Of a DNA stretch of 64,000 bases, positions 26,915-34,887 are shown in pieces. A program made the translations under genes and the position numbers. Origin of the DNA: Paenibacillus phytorum. Lineage in GTDB: Bacteria; Bacillota; Bacilli; Paenibacillales; NBRC-103111. The notes beneath the pieces are model-generated. The model saw only the letters and a list, made by a program, of their open reading frames with translations. It was not told the origin of the DNA and ran no database searches. How positions within the stretch are numbered: position 1 is the stretch's first letter; each line of letters starts with the position of its first letter. The DNA lies in contig NZ_WHOA01000125.1 in assembly GCF_013141715.1 (NCBI RefSeq), positions 62,001 through 126,000 on the forward strand. Reading direction: 5' to 3'.

Positions 26915-27595
26915 TTAAGGTCTTGTCATTGCCCGTTCAGTCTCTTGTGGCGGCATGGCATAATCACTGAAAGTTGATAATACGCTATTATACTCCTCCA
27001 AATCAATGACTCGGATCCCTTCGTGGAGCTGATCCACCGTTTCGCGTGGAAGACTGCTTTCTAAATGCTTAATGTTCAATTGAAAAAATGTTCGAATCAC
27101 ATTATCCTTGGCTGGTGTTCCATTAAAAAGGGACAGATTGCTGCTTCCGTCGATGCCGAATACCGCCTTTTCCTTGCATGCCGGCGATAAATCATCGATA
27201 CTTTCGGTAAAAGTGACCTCTCCATTCGCACCTATGCTCAGCAACCAATTAGGGTGCTTTATTTGCATTTTCAATAATTCTTGAGGGGTCTGCAGGCCCA
27301 ACTGACTGCGCTCCTCGCCACAAACATAAGTCTTAAGCAAATAGCTCTCCCTGCTATTCGTTATGCTTTTCAACGTTGTCGTCGCTTCTTGAAGACGTTG
27401 ATCGTCCACCGGTGTAAGTCCAGCAAAGGTCGATCTAACGACTCCACTTGGGCTATCACCAGCACTTAGAAGGCTTCCAGTTGCATATAATATATAGCTA
27501 ACCACTACGACGGCAAAGAACATTCCTAAAGTCAACCAACTACGTTTCCAACGCAGCTTTCTTTTCAAATGCTTCAAAAGTTGTAGTACATTCAC
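26915..27595 (-). CDS. bofC: BofC-like forespore checkpoint protein
   Basis: A 226-residue protein with an N-terminal TM (about 20-43) and an intermembrane domain. YLLKTYVCGEE is the BofC N-domain signature and the C-terminal FFQLNIKHLESSLP...LHEGIRVIDLEEYNSVLSTFSDY matches the family end. In B. subtilis BofC restrains SpoIVB, the protease that triggers pro-SigmaK processing by SpoIVFB; spoIVFA/FB are also in this window. Its position next to ruv is conserved. It is longer than B. subtilis BofC because of the anchor and linker. Confidence 0.85.
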   Translation of the reverse strand: MNVLQLLKHLKRKLRWKRSWLTLGMFFAVVVVSYILYATGSLLSAGDSPSGVVRSTFAGLTPVDDQRLQEATTTLKSITNSRESYLLKTYVCGEERSQLGLQTPQELLKMQIKHPNWLLSIGANGEVTFTESIDDLSPACKEKAVFGIDGSSNLSLFNGTPAKDNVIRTFFQLNIKHLESSLPRETVDQLHEGIRVIDLEEYNSVLSTFSDYAMPPQETERAMTRP

Positions 27596-27713
27596 CGATA
27601 TCCCCTTCTATTCTCGTTTTTCCGTATTGTTTCCATTTGCATGAGACACTATACATCATTTACCATAGAGAGAGAGTATGAAACCAATCAAGACGGACGG
27701 TGAAGCCCTTATC

Positions 27714-27929
27714 ATGAACGGTAGAAAACGAATCAAACGTACAACACTCCTAATTATAGGAGTTGTCCTGTTGTGGGGGGCAGTTGCCATTTGGAATGAA
27801 GTACAAAAAAACGAATCAGGTGTAACCTCACCGCGTTCAACCTCAGCCTCATATCCATCACCATCTCAGAAAAGTCACCAAACTTCCATGAATTCGGTAA
27901 CAAATGGATATAAAATGAGCTCTCCCTAG
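27714..27929 (+). CDS. Small hypothetical membrane protein
   Basis: A 71-residue ORF (83 residues if ATG 27678 is used). A basic N-terminus (MNGRKRIKRTT) leads into one TM (about 10-27, LLIIGVVLLWGAVAIW), then a Ser/Pro/Thr-rich tail likely outside. Neither start has a strong ribosome binding site. I do not recognise it. It lies upstream of sigW on the same strand but separated by a promoter, and it does not resemble RsiW. Confidence 0.45.
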   Translation: MNGRKRIKRTTLLIIGVVLLWGAVAIWNEVQKNESGVTSPRSTSASYPSPSQKSHQTSMNSVTNGYKMSSP

Positions 27930-27938
27930 CTTTATAAT

Positions 27939-27966
27939 TTGACTGTAGCCACAGAAATGATATAGT
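27939..27966 (+). promoter_or_regulatory. Promoter of the sigW-like gene
   Basis: TTGACT (27939-27944) and TATAGT (27961-27966), 16-base spacer. No convincing SigW-type TGAAAC-N16-CGTA autoregulatory promoter was seen. Confidence 0.6.
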
Positions 27967-28033
27967 CAGAAGTAGATGAAATATTCGCATACTTATCCAG
28001 GGAAACCGATATAGATTTGAAAAGGCAAATACT

Positions 28034-28065
28034 AAGCTTACGATACAAGTTTTCTTGAGAAAACT
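28034..28065 (+). repeat. Family A hairpin repeat, copy A5 (sigW leader)
   Basis: GCTTACGA block and GTTTTC...GAAAAC hairpin on the plus strand, same orientation relative to the downstream gene as the other copies, but followed by two family B repeats before the ribosome binding site. Confidence 0.65.
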
Positions 28066-28071
28066 ATAAAC

Positions 28072-28102
28072 GGAGAGACTTTGAGCTAATCTCAAAGATC
28101 CC
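28072..28102 (+). repeat. Family B hairpin repeat, copy B1 (sigW leader)
   Basis: GGAGAGACTTTG and CAAAGATCCC arms with an internal GAGC...CTC stem. Confidence 0.75.
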
Positions 28103-28107
28103 AAAAA

Positions 28108-28137
28108 GGAGAGACTTTGAGCCAGCTCAAAGATCCC
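28108..28137 (+). repeat. Family B hairpin repeat, copy B2 (sigW leader)
   Basis: Same arms as B1, five A's after it, with GAGC/GCTC core. It ends 7 bases before the AGGAGG of sigW. Confidence 0.78.
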
Positions 28138-28157
28138 TATATTAGGAGGGGAACAGC

Positions 28158-28769
28158 ATGAATGTGGCAGAACTTCAATTAATTCAATTATCCAGACGGG
28201 GCGACCGCAACGCTTTCGTGGAGCTAGTCGAGTTATACCGTAACAAAATACAGAAGCTTGCTTTTCGCATGCTTCATAACAGGCCTGATTCAGAGGACAT
28301 TGTTCAAGAAACATTTATCCGTGTTTATTTGAACTTAAACCACTTTGATGAAAGTCAGAACTTCTCTACTTGGATTTATCGGATTGGTAAAAATGTCGCC
28401 ATAGACTTGCTGCGCAAAAAGAGGCCTGTTCAATCCTTAGATGCCGAGCTGAACGATTATGACGATGATTACAGCTACTACAGTAAGCTTGCAAGTCAAG
28501 ATCAGTCTCCTGAGCACGTTGTTCTCCAAACAGAAGTTCAAGAGCATATGCATACATCCATTAATAAATTAGCTGATAAATATAGAAGTATCATTACGCT
28601 ATACTATCTGGAAGAGCTTTCCCTTCAGGAAATAAGTGATAAACTGAACTTACCGATTACAACAGTAAAAACTCGTTTACATCGCGGACGTGAACTGCTT
28701 CGTAAAAAATGGGGTATGAATTTCGTTGTCGGTTTAATGACCTTTTTCACTTTGGGTATGATTGCCTAA
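28158..28769 (+). CDS. sigW: ECF sigma factor, SigW-like
   Basis: A 203-residue group 4 sigma factor. Region 2 (about 20-90) has LAFRMLHNRPDSEDIVQETFIRV and FSTWIYRIGKNVAIDLLRK; region 4 (about 135-185) has YLEELSLQEISDKLNLPITTVKTRLHRGRELLRKK. SigW governs envelope-stress and antimicrobial defence genes in Bacillus. Two oddities: no anti-sigma gene (rsiW) follows, since a terminator comes at once, and the protein ends in a hydrophobic stretch (MNFVVGLMTFFTLGMIA) that could anchor it at the membrane. AGGAGG lies 8 bases before the ATG. The specific SigW assignment is by resemblance only. Confidence 0.85.
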   Translation: MNVAELQLIQLSRRGDRNAFVELVELYRNKIQKLAFRMLHNRPDSEDIVQETFIRVYLNLNHFDESQNFSTWIYRIGKNVAIDLLRKKRPVQSLDAELNDYDDDYSYYSKLASQDQSPEHVVLQTEVQEHMHTSINKLADKYRSIITLYYLEELSLQEISDKLNLPITTVKTRLHRGRELLRKKWGMNFVVGLMTFFTLGMIA

Positions 28770-28786
28770 TCCTTAGCATAACGAAA

Positions 28787-28832
28787 CTAAGAAGCCTCCT
28801 ATTCCACAAATCCTGTGGTTTAGGAGGCTTCT
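28787..28832. terminator. Bidirectional terminator after sigW
   Basis: GAAGCCTCCTA...TAGGAGGCTTC stem between convergent genes. Confidence 0.85.
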
Positions 28833-28841
28833 TCTTCATTT

Positions 28842-30164
28842 TCAGAAATTAATCCAAGGTACATTTTGCTTAGCGTCTTGCTTTTCAGAAGCTCTCTGCT
28901 GCCGTTTCAAGAAAGCATTGAGTGCTCCTGAATCTGACAATTTCACTTTTTTTGAAGAACTGCCGCTGCTTGACCTATTTGCCTTTTTATCATTACGGAT
29001 GTCAATTTCAACAATTTCTTCTGTATCAGTCTCTTCCGTAAGCTCATGCGTATGGACTTGTGGCATCATAGGCGACTCATAAGGTGCTTGGTAATGAGCT
29101 CCAGCATAAGGAATCCCATAAGGACCCTGTTGGTAGTCATATGGATTATGTGCAGTTTGTTGCATGTCATAGGGACCCTGCTGGTAGTCATACGGATTAT
29201 GTGCAGTTTGTTGCATCTCATAGGGAGAAGCTGGTGGATATAAACCAGGAATTGTTGGAAAGCCATGCTGATAACCATCCCACGGGCTTTCTACGGTTCC
29301 AGTTGGATAACCCGCCGGGAATGTCGTCCACGGTTGCTCGATCATCGATGGACCACCGCAGCCACAGCCATCTTGACTCTTTGGATAGGAGGTTGGCTCA
29401 GCATGATGAGGAAATTGCTCATATGGTGAATGCTGATACGGTGAAAAAGCTGGATATGTTGACATCTCTTGTTGCTCGGAACCCGGATAAGCAAATACCT
29501 CAGTCGCTGTAATGTGAAACTGCTGGAAAGGATGAACCGCTTGCTGCTCGTAAGGTGCGTTGAGACCAATAACCCCAGACTCAGGCGCAGGAATGACTGG
29601 CTCAGAGGGCATCGGCGAAGGTACAAACGGTTGCTCAGCCAACGGCATCGATTCTACATACGGTGCTGACGGCGCTGACGGCATTTGACTTATCGGTTCT
29701 TCTGCAATAGGCATAAATGGTTGCTGATTCGATTCTGCAACAGTCCATGGTTGAGCTGAAGGGACTGGAGCAAATGGTTCTGTCGATGGATTCGACACCG
29801 ATAGTGGCTTAACTCCTACCTGCTCATGATGCATCTTGGGCACATAAACAATTTCTCCCGTCATAAGTACATTGGGATTCTTCAGATGAGGATTCGCTTT
29901 AATCATCTCTTGAAGGGGTACATCCCAAGCCTTACCAAGCTTCCATAAGCTATCACCCTGCTCCACAACGTGTTTATAGACATAATCTGAAGCAGGTGGA
30001 TCTACTGGCTTCGGTTTGGAAGGTATTTTCACCTTCATCCCGATGTCAATATGATCCGGTTGTGCAATTTGCGGATTAAGTGCGATGACTTCGTCCAACG
30101 TGGTTTGATATTTCTTTGCAAGCTCGTACAGGGTATCGCCCTTTTTGACAATGTGGATTTTCAA
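28842..30164 (-). CDS. safA: Two-LysM spore coat/cortex assembly protein, SafA-like
   Basis: A 440-residue protein. Two LysM domains (about 2-48, HIVKKGDTLYELAKKY; about 64-110, HVVEQGDSLWKLGKAW) are followed by a long Pro/Gln/Tyr-rich region and a basic C-terminus. Near 320-355 a Tyr-rich unit (MQQTAHNPYDYQQGPY) occurs twice in tandem. SafA localises to the spore cortex-coat interface through LysM. Position next to the bofC/ruv and pheA genes fits B. subtilis safA. TTG 30164 is chosen: AAGGAGG is 7 bases upstream, while ATG 30170 is almost on top of it. Confidence 0.8.
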   Translation of the reverse strand: MKIHIVKKGDTLYELAKKYQTTLDEVIALNPQIAQPDHIDIGMKVKIPSKPKPVDPPASDYVYKHVVEQGDSLWKLGKAWDVPLQEMIKANPHLKNPNVLMTGEIVYVPKMHHEQVGVKPLSVSNPSTEPFAPVPSAQPWTVAESNQQPFMPIAEEPISQMPSAPSAPYVESMPLAEQPFVPSPMPSEPVIPAPESGVIGLNAPYEQQAVHPFQQFHITATEVFAYPGSEQQEMSTYPAFSPYQHSPYEQFPHHAEPTSYPKSQDGCGCGGPSMIEQPWTTFPAGYPTGTVESPWDGYQHGFPTIPGLYPPASPYEMQQTAHNPYDYQQGPYDMQQTAHNPYDYQQGPYGIPYAGAHYQAPYESPMMPQVHTHELTEETDTEEIVEIDIRNDKKANRSSSGSSSKKVKLSDSGALNAFLKRQQRASEKQDAKQNVPWINF

Positions 30165-30176
30165 CACCATACCTCC

Positions 30177-30212
30177 TTAGAGTTTTCGTTAGAAAACTTA
30201 CTTCGTAAGCAT
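30177..30212 (-). repeat. Family A hairpin repeat, copy A4 (safA leader)
   Basis: In gene sense: ATGCTTACGAAG, GTTTTC...GAAAAC hairpin, CTCTAAGGAGG and start codon. The SD follows the hairpin directly. Confidence 0.78.
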
Positions 30213-30215
30213 TAA

Positions 30216-30344
30216 CTCGAGTTTTCGCAAGGATAAACGACTCCGTCGTCCTTCTGGGACGAGCGCGTTTGTCAAGGTAGATGCGAAGCAAAAGTATAAA
30301 ACTTATACTTTCTTATCTACTTAGAAAACTTGCTTTGTAAGCAT
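30216..30344 (-). repeat. Split family A repeat (A6) with 92-bp insertion
   Basis: 30216-30231 matches the first half and 30324-30344 the second half of neighbouring copy A7. The 92 bases between (30232-30323) start GATAA and end near TTATC, and hold two inner inverted repeats (CGAC-TCC-GTCG; AAAGTATAA...TTATACTTT). No gene lies in the 30171-30486 gap. Confidence 0.5.
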
Positions 30345-30350
30345 AATCTC

Positions 30351-30383
30351 GAGTTCTCGCAAGAAAACTTGCTTCGTAAGCAT
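30351..30383 (-). repeat. Family A hairpin repeat, copy A7
   Basis: ATGCTTACGAAGC block followed by a GTTTTC...GAGAAC hairpin (minus strand), between pheA and the safA-like gene, far from any start codon. Confidence 0.7.
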
Positions 30384-30486
30384 TCGCTTAGTCACAATGA
30401 TATTACAGTTTATGCAAGTTCCTAGGCTTTTGCCCCTTTTGGACAAAAAAAATCCCTCGCGTAATGAACGCAAAGGAAGAATGGTA

Positions 30487-31350
30487 TTAACTTGTGTACG
30501 AATAACTCGGATAACAACCCAAAATTCGAACTTGACAACCAATCGCTTCAATTTCTTGAATGGCAGATGGCAGGAGAACTGAATCCATGGACCCAGCAAT
30601 ATCGATATAGAAATAATAAGTACCAAGTTTCTTCTTTGTCGGCTTGGATTCAATCTTCGAAAGATTAATTCTGCGCCACGCGAAGGCAGAGAGCACCTGA
30701 TGCAGGGCACCTGGGTAATCTTCAGGCAGCGTGACAAGAATAGTTGTTTTCATGTCTTCCGAGGACTTCAGTTCTGACGCTTCGGTACCAACTAGTAAAA
30801 ACCGGGTCATGTTGTCTTTATGATCCTGAATTTCCCTTTGCAGCATTGGAACAGCATAGTTTGTAGATGCTATAGCCGTTCCGATAGCTGCAACAGTCGG
30901 GTCCTGCAGCGTCGATACTATTCGTACACCCTCTGCTGTGGAGCTTACTTGCTCAAATTCTGCTTCGCTCAAATACTGCTTCATAAATCTACTGCACTGT
31001 GCAGGGACGACCTGATGAGATAATACCTTACGAATATGTCCATATGGATTCGAAGCTTCCGTTTGCCCGTCAGGATTCGAATAGCCAATGAGATTCATAT
31101 CAATGGGAAAAACCCACTCCGCCCGAATGGGCAGATCAACCTCGTGAACGAGCCAGTCGACATGCAAATGAACGGAACCTTCAAGCGTATTTTCAATGGG
31201 AATGACACCTAATTCCGTTTCGCCTGACGCTGTCGCATTGAACACTTCAGAAATTAGTTTATATGAAACGTAAGTAAAGTCTTCACCCAAAAAATGACGG
31301 GTGGCTTCTTCCGAAAAGGTACTTGGTCCTAGGATGGCTACCCGCTTCAT
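30487..31350 (-). CDS. pheA: Prephenate dehydratase
   Basis: A 287-residue monofunctional enzyme converting prephenate to phenylpyruvate. GPSTFSEEA at the N-terminus, the catalytic region DNMTRFLLVG (TRF motif, about 178-187) and a C-terminal ACT domain where the Phe-binding ESRP motif reads ESKP (about 227-230). GALHQVLSAFAWRRINL is the ACT GALV-type segment. Feedback inhibition by phenylalanine is therefore likely. Its start overlaps the thrB stop by 4 bases. Confidence 0.95.
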   Translation of the reverse strand: MKRVAILGPSTFSEEATRHFLGEDFTYVSYKLISEVFNATASGETELGVIPIENTLEGSVHLHVDWLVHEVDLPIRAEWVFPIDMNLIGYSNPDGQTEASNPYGHIRKVLSHQVVPAQCSRFMKQYLSEAEFEQVSSTAEGVRIVSTLQDPTVAAIGTAIASTNYAVPMLQREIQDHKDNMTRFLLVGTEASELKSSEDMKTTILVTLPEDYPGALHQVLSAFAWRRINLSKIESKPTKKKLGTYYFYIDIAGSMDSVLLPSAIQEIEAIGCQVRILGCYPSYSYTS

Positions 31351-32324
31351 GCAAGAACCTCCCCTTCAACAAAAGATAATAGATCCCCGTCACCTTCTTG
31401 CAGCAGAATTGCCGCAACGCCTTCACCGCTCGGCTTTAACCATAGCGTCTGTGCTTCAATACCTTCCTTAGCAAGCGTGCCCTTCAGGAATGCCTCCAAC
31501 TCCTCTTTCTGGTCACTTCGAGCATCCACTAGCGCAAGCATCGTCGGTCCAGCTCCGCTAAGTGCAACCCCTAGCGCACCATGGTTCTCCGCTTGCTCAA
31601 GCAGCGTCTTCATGCCCGGAATGAGCTCTGCACGGTAAGGCTGATGCAGCGCGTCCTTCATGGCATGGCGGATCATACCCAGGTTGCCTGTGCTTAGCGC
31701 GGCAACAAGCAAAGATGAATGGCTGAGGTTGAACACCGCATCCTTCATGGCTACTTGCTTCGGCATGACGCTTCTCGCCTTCTCTGTAGCAAGCTGGAAC
31801 GCTGGTATCGCCACCAGCACTTCCAAATTAGCGTCCGGCTCTATTCGAATAGATTCGGCTTTCTCACCGTCCCAGAACGCAACCACGATCCCGCCGAACA
31901 AGCTAGCCCCGACATTGTCCGGGTGCTTCTCCAAGCGGCTCGCGATTTGGAACAGCTCATATTGCGTGAGCTTGTTCCCGATTAGGGCATTGGCGCCGGC
32001 GAGCGCACCAACAATGGCTGACGCGCTGCTGCCTAGACCACGCGTGAGTGGAATATCGCTATACATGGCAATGTCCAGCTCAGGGTGAGAAACGCCCGCC
32101 TGTTCAAATACCATTTGCGCGACTTTATATATTAAATTGGACTTGTCCGTTGGAATTCCGTTCATCTGATCACCGATTAAATGAATCGCCGTTTCATCCG
32201 ATATCGCCATATCAATCCAGGCATATAAGTTCAAGGCCATCCCCAGTGAGTCAAAGCCAGGACCTAAGTTTGCCGTACTTGCCGGCACTTTCACTCTTAC
32301 CTTTTGCACTGCCTTATAACTCAT
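31347..32324 (-). CDS. thrB: Homoserine kinase
   Basis: A 325-residue GHMP kinase phosphorylating homoserine in threonine synthesis. ATP-binding PLTRGLGSSASAIVGAL (about 87-103) and PASTANLGPGFDSLG near the N-terminus are diagnostic, with GVALSGAGPTM as motif 3. It follows hom by 27 bases and is coupled to pheA. thrC is not between hom and thrB as it is in B. subtilis. Confidence 0.96.
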   Translation of the reverse strand: MSYKAVQKVRVKVPASTANLGPGFDSLGMALNLYAWIDMAISDETAIHLIGDQMNGIPTDKSNLIYKVAQMVFEQAGVSHPELDIAMYSDIPLTRGLGSSASAIVGALAGANALIGNKLTQYELFQIASRLEKHPDNVGASLFGGIVVAFWDGEKAESIRIEPDANLEVLVAIPAFQLATEKARSVMPKQVAMKDAVFNLSHSSLLVAALSTGNLGMIRHAMKDALHQPYRAELIPGMKTLLEQAENHGALGVALSGAGPTMLALVDARSDQKEELEAFLKGTLAKEGIEAQTLWLKPSGEGVAAILLQEGDGDLLSFVEGEVLA

Positions 32325-32351
32325 TTCGAAATTGCGCCTCTTTTCAATAAT

Positions 32352-33638
32352 TTAGCCTTCTACGCGATAAACGCTTTTGATGGCGTGAATAACATCCATA
32401 GATTCGAATTGTCTCAGCACATTTTTCATACTGGCTTGGTTCGCATCATGTGTGATAATAATAATTTCAGCCTTCGGATTGGACTGGTTCGGGTGCTGGA
32501 ACACTGACTCCAAACTAACTTCGTGCTGAGCAAAAATTTGTGTAATTTGCGCAAGTACGCCCGCTTTATCTTCAACATGCAGAAGAATAAAGTTTTTGGA
32601 AGCAATCTGATCGTCCGTCTTCAGCTTCATTTCTTTATAAGGTGCCAGCACTGTTCGTCCATTCACGCCCAGCCTCAAGTTACGCACAACGGCAACCAAA
32701 TCTGCTACTACTGATGTTGCAGTCGGCAACTCGCCTGCTCCAGCACCATAGAACATCGTTTCGCCTACAGCTTCGCCTGTTACATACACAGCATTGAAGA
32801 CACCATTTACGGAAGCAAGCGGATGCGAGTTTTTCACCATAGTAGGCTGTACACTCACAGAGATATGACCATCATGGTTTTCAGCAATTCCAAGCAGCTT
32901 CACTTCATAGCCTAATTTTTTGCCATATTGAATATCTTCTTTAGATACTTTCGATATGCCTTTCACTTCAACATCACTAAGCGCAACATTTGTGTGGAAG
33001 CCAAGTGTTGATAAAATGGTCATTTTACGAGCTGCATCCAGCCCCTCAACATCAGATGTTGGGTCTGCTTCTGCGTAGCCAAGATCCTGTGCTTCTTTCA
33101 AGACATCCGCATAAGCAGCGCCTTCTTGACTCATTTTGGTCAAAATGTAATTGGTTGTTCCATTCACGATGCCCATAATCTTCGTAATACGGTCAGAGGA
33201 GAAGCCCTCTACGAGTGCACGAATGATCGGAATGCCGCCGGCAACACTAGCTTCGTAAAATACGTCGCAGCCGTGTTCAGCAGCTTTTGCCAAGATTTCA
33301 GCACCATGCATGGCCATAAGATCCTTATTCGCCGTCACGATGTGCTTGCCGTTGCCTAGCGCAGTTAAAATATGCTCTTTGGTAGCAGCAATGCCGCCCA
33401 TAACTTCAACGACAACATCGATCTCACTATCACCAATAACGTCCCATACTTGTTCAGTCAGTTTATCTGCATCCACTGAGATGTTGCGAAGCTTTGATTT
33501 ATCTTGTACTAAAATTTTTGAAATTTCAATGGACGAGCCTGTTTGACGCTGTAAATCCTCCTGATGTCCTTCGATAATGCGGACAACACCTGTTCCTACT
33601 GTACCTAATCCAAGCAAACCAACCTTGATGGGTTTCAT
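32352..33638 (-). CDS. hom: Homoserine dehydrogenase
   Basis: A 428-residue NAD(P)H enzyme at the branch to threonine and methionine. GLLGLGTVGTGVVR (Rossmann, about 7-20), NKDLMA (about 103-108), GIVNGTTNYILTKM and a C-terminal ACT domain (VEDKAGVLAQITQIF) are present, so feedback by threonine is expected. ATG 33638 has AGGAGG 8 bases upstream; the longer frame reads into the gap with pheB. Confidence 0.97.
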   Translation of the reverse strand: MKPIKVGLLGLGTVGTGVVRIIEGHQEDLQRQTGSSIEISKILVQDKSKLRNISVDADKLTEQVWDVIGDSEIDVVVEVMGGIAATKEHILTALGNGKHIVTANKDLMAMHGAEILAKAAEHGCDVFYEASVAGGIPIIRALVEGFSSDRITKIMGIVNGTTNYILTKMSQEGAAYADVLKEAQDLGYAEADPTSDVEGLDAARKMTILSTLGFHTNVALSDVEVKGISKVSKEDIQYGKKLGYEVKLLGIAENHDGHISVSVQPTMVKNSHPLASVNGVFNAVYVTGEAVGETMFYGAGAGELPTATSVVADLVAVVRNLRLGVNGRTVLAPYKEMKLKTDDQIASKNFILLHVEDKAGVLAQITQIFAQHEVSLESVFQHPNQSNPKAEIIIITHDANQASMKNVLRQFESMDVIHAIKSVYRVEG

Positions 33639-33669
33639 GTATGTTACCTCCTGAATAGTTTTTCTTATC

Positions 33670-34152
33670 TCAACTGCCCTGACCGATGACCATGGCACGC
33701 TTGACCCCATCTTGCGCTTGAAGTCGATTAATCATTTGACGGATCTCTTCCCCCATCGACGAAGTCTCTACCGAAATGACGACATTCGCCATACCCTGCA
33801 GAGGAATTGTCTGATGTATTGTTAACACATTCCCATCCAAATTAGCAATGAGAGCCAGTACACGAGACAGAATCCCGGACCGATGCTCCAAATCCATGGA
33901 TATTGTGATAATGCGCTCTCGTTCTAGTTTGCTGAGAGGGTGAATACCGTCCTTATACTTATAGAAAGCACTGCGGCTGAGTCCGACTTGTTCGACGGCA
34001 TCGTGAATTGTTTTCACTTCACCCCGTGCAAGCAGCTCCTTAGCCTGAGCTGTCTTGAGTACTCCTTCTGGCAATATATCTTCCCGGACTAAGTAGTACC
34101 TCTCAGGACCGGTGTGCTTGATCGTTTGTAAAAACTCTTTGCTTTCCGGCAC
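33670..34152 (-). CDS. pheB: ACT-domain protein PheB (UPF0735)
   Basis: A 160-residue protein. The first half has a helix-turn-helix-like TIHDAVEQVGLSRSAFYKYKDGI (about 48-70), and the second half is an ACT domain (LEHRSGILSRVLALIANLDGNVLTIHQ) that likely binds an amino acid. The exact role is unresolved; in Bacillus it precedes pheA. Here it heads pheB-hom-thrB-pheA. GTG start after GGTGG. Its promoter carries a palindrome at the start site, and a self-operator is possible given the HTH. Confidence 0.88.
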   Translation of the reverse strand: MPESKEFLQTIKHTGPERYYLVREDILPEGVLKTAQAKELLARGEVKTIHDAVEQVGLSRSAFYKYKDGIHPLSKLERERIITISMDLEHRSGILSRVLALIANLDGNVLTIHQTIPLQGMANVVISVETSSMGEEIRQMINRLQAQDGVKRAMVIGQGS

Positions 34153-34181
34153 TTCACCACCGTCCTCTCTGGAAAGACCAA

Positions 34182-34228
34182 TGTTCCTCTATAGAGGACA
34201 TTATATCGAATCGCACGGATTGAAGCAA
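34182..34228 (-). promoter_or_regulatory. pheB-hom-thrB-pheA promoter with palindrome at start site
   Basis: Minus-strand TTGCTT (34223-34228) and TATAAT (34200-34205), 17-base spacer. TGTTCCTCTATAGAGGACA (34182-34200), a near-perfect palindrome, sits at the predicted start of transcription. Confidence 0.65.
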
Positions 34229-34318
34229 TAGGCAATTCACATCTTATTCTTTCATCTTTTGCAGCATCTAACTACACTATGATAAGCTGATAGTACTAGA
34301 TTAGAAGGGATCGCCTCC

Positions 34319-34828
34319 ATGATTACATTACGCATGATGTCTACGGCTCTCCTATGGAACAGCCAGAACGAATTACTAATGATGAAACGCTCCTTAACGC
34401 GTTCACTTTCGCCAGGTTTATGGGCTGCTATTGGCGGTCACCTGGAGCCAAGTGAATTAAATAACCCGCGGGCAGCCTGTCTGCGCGAAGTGTGGGAAGA
34501 GACTGGCATTGAACATGATGAAATCCAAGGGCTGCGCATGCAGTATGTTTTACTTCGATTGAATGGACAAGAGGTTCGCCAGCAATTTTTTTATATCGGA
34601 ACCACGGATGTGAACCCACGAATCGTTACACCAGAAGGGGATCTACATTGGATTCCTAAAGAACAGGTGCTGGAGCGCCCAATCCCTTTTATTTTTCGAT
34701 GCTTGCTTGAACATTATTTCAGCGTAGGCCTTACTGAGCACCCCTGGGTAGGCTCAGCTGGAATTCAACTGGACACAGGTGAACCTACTATTCACTGGAA
34801 CCCATTAGTAGATCCCCTGCAGACTTAA
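34319..34828 (+). CDS. Nudix hydrolase
   Basis: A 169-residue Nudix protein that hydrolyses a nucleoside diphosphate-linked compound. The Nudix box starts GGHLEPSE and ends REVWEETGI (about 41-65), with nine rather than seven residues between the Glu and the REx2EE part, a two-residue insertion. Catalytic Glu residues are kept. The substrate is not predictable. It is divergent from pheB and ends in a strong terminator. Confidence 0.88.
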   Translation: MITLRMMSTALLWNSQNELLMMKRSLTRSLSPGLWAAIGGHLEPSELNNPRAACLREVWEETGIEHDEIQGLRMQYVLLRLNGQEVRQQFFYIGTTDVNPRIVTPEGDLHWIPKEQVLERPIPFIFRCLLEHYFSVGLTEHPWVGSAGIQLDTGEPTIHWNPLVDPLQT

Positions 34829-34840
34829 AAAGAATAGCAA

Positions 34841-34879
34841 AAAAGGCAGACATCGATTTCTCGAGTTCTGCCTTTTTTT
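34841..34879. terminator. Bidirectional terminator after the Nudix gene
   Basis: AAAAAAGGCAGA...TCTGCCTTTTTT stem with an inner TCGA/TCGA pair, between convergent genes. Confidence 0.9.
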
Positions 34880-34887
34880 ACTGCTAA

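Noticed and set aside
27754..28314. 186-residue minus-strand ORF over the sigW leader
   Set aside because: It is antisense to sigW and to the repeat hairpins, with no recognisable family.
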